The translations under genes were made by a program, and so were the position numbers. Positions 63,314 to 64,000 of a stretch of DNA of 64,000 bases are shown here, one piece after another (within the stretch, counting starts at the first letter, position 1; each line of letters starts with the position of its first letter). This DNA comes from an uncultured Lachnospiraceae bacterium (lineage in GTDB: Bacteria > Bacillota > Clostridia > Lachnospirales > Lachnospiraceae). Below the pieces are notes generated by a model. It saw only the letters and a list, made by a program, of their open reading frames with translations. It made no database searches and was not told where the DNA came from. The DNA lies in assembly GCA_946628415.1 (NCBI GenBank), contig CAMOWK010000009.1, forward strand, positions 1 to 64,000, in the 5' to 3' direction.

Positions 63314-64000
63314 TCAGCTTAAAGCCACTATATCTCCTTTATCTATATCAAATTTATAAACCATTTTGGAAAGAACCCCGCTTAGGCTCTCCATCATATT
63401 TTTAATAGCAGTGAGCGAGACAGATTCCACAGCGTGAAGCCTCACTTCATTTTCACTTGTAAAAACCACGTAATAGCTTTCACCGAAAAGCTTCGCCATA
63501 CGCTCACCTACTCCCGGATAGAATATGGCTACCGCCCCATCATTATACGCCCCGGTTGTAAGCGCAGGCACGTCATACTTATTCAGTCTGAGACATTCAG
63601 GATTTTCCCTCATAAAATCCGAATCTATAAGCATACTGACCCTGTTTTCACTTGCACTGCAGGGGAAAAGTACCGGTGGAAAATGCTTCTTCGTATTGGC
63701 AAAAGCCGCCCTCCAGACCTCTTCTTCCGTAACGCCCCAGTGTCTAATTATTTTTTCGGGAAGCATAGCCGTTCCAACTTTTCTCATCCTCCCGTCCTTA
63801 TTTTCATAAAGAACGATAAAAACCGCCTGACAGATGTCGCCTATCACTCTGTGAAGCATCATGTTCGTCTTTTCCTCTATATCATTTCCCGTGACAAGCT
63901 TCACTATAAGCCTTTTCTTTGCGAAGCTGTAATTCAGCATATTATCTACTATCTTTTCATTATTCATAGCCCGAAGGAGCGTAATGTTACTTTCCATTAC
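63314..64000 (-). CDS. DUF5688 protein, N-terminus beyond window
   Basis: The visible 228 residues match the DUF5688 family of Lachnospiraceae, in the segment HWGVTEEEVWRAAFANTKKHFP and the C-terminal YYVVFTSENEVRLHAVESVS. The frame stays open through the window edge, and family members are near 300 residues, so the start is probably outside. The Met at 63995-63997 is not preceded by any visible ribosome site. Function unknown. Confidence 0.75.
   Translation of the reverse strand, partial: VMESNITLLRAMNNEKIVDNMLNYSFAKKRLIVKLVTGNDIEEKTNMMLHRVIGDICQAVFIVLYENKDGRMRKVGTAMLPEKIIRHWGVTEEEVWRAAFANTKKHFPPVLFPCSASENRVSMLIDSDFMRENPECLRLNKYDVPALTTGAYNDGAVAIFYPGVGERMAKLFGESYYVVFTSENEVRLHAVESVSLTAIKNMMESLSGVLSKMVYKFDIDKGDIVALS

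Overview
The window reads as a chromosomal segment of an anaerobic Firmicute, most likely Lachnospiraceae. The pointers are a four-subunit 2-oxoacid:ferredoxin oxidoreductase, a low-G+C Shine-Dalgarno style (AGGAGG), and small families typical of that group (DUF1836, DUF4250, DUF1846, DUF5688). A genus cannot be named from sequence alone. Nearly every gene lies on the minus strand. The two exceptions are a small membrane protein (7268-7732) and a response-regulator phosphodiesterase (60068-61774). I saw no rRNA, tRNA, insertion sequence, prophage or CRISPR array.

Layout. 1-138: start of a lipoprotein gene with a long leader. 500-7157: one run, icd - alpha-amylase - yerC - CorC-type transporter - DUF1836 - ABC-F. 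7778-21636: a close-packed run, mutS2 - response regulator - histidine kinase - Ca/cation antiporter - DUF1846 - atpB-E-F-A-G-D-C. 21729-26208: glutathione peroxidase, then an envelope cluster (NAGPA-type glycosidase, anchored protein, GT2-GtrA). 26337-29349: porCDAB. 29564-36766: cardiolipin synthase, HAD, Cys-cluster protein, Bax inhibitor family, a split purH pair and DegV. 36800-46201: a zinc-ribbon membrane protein with 36-bp repeats, pdxY with its pdxR-like regulator, a pseudouridine synthase, epimerases, a CDF transporter and a peptidase. 46253-55127: PAP2 plus a complete fructose PTS operon (fruK-fruA-ptsH-fbp-ptsI-fruR). 55418-64000: gpmI, small DUF genes, a chemoreceptor, proC, the phosphodiesterase, a Na+:solute symporter and a partial DUF5688 gene.

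How the genes work together. The fru operon encodes phosphorelay, uptake and kinase, plus a class III fructose-bisphosphatase that can return FBP to fructose-6-phosphate. Its HPr keeps His15 but has Gly at position 46, so HPr kinase could not act there. gpmI and por continue carbon flow through lower glycolysis to pyruvate and acetyl-CoA. The ATP synthase is unusual in three ways: the alpha subunit carries a fused C-terminal domain of delta and no separate atpH is present; the c subunit has a signal-like presequence; and a 229-bp multi-hairpin element with a perfect 54-bp duplication separates atpE from atpF.

Most interesting candidates: the delta-alpha fusion, the structured element in the atp operon, the Ser46-less HPr in a self-contained fructose operon, the presequence-bearing c subunit, and the terminator/promoter/ribosome-site overlap ahead of mutS2.
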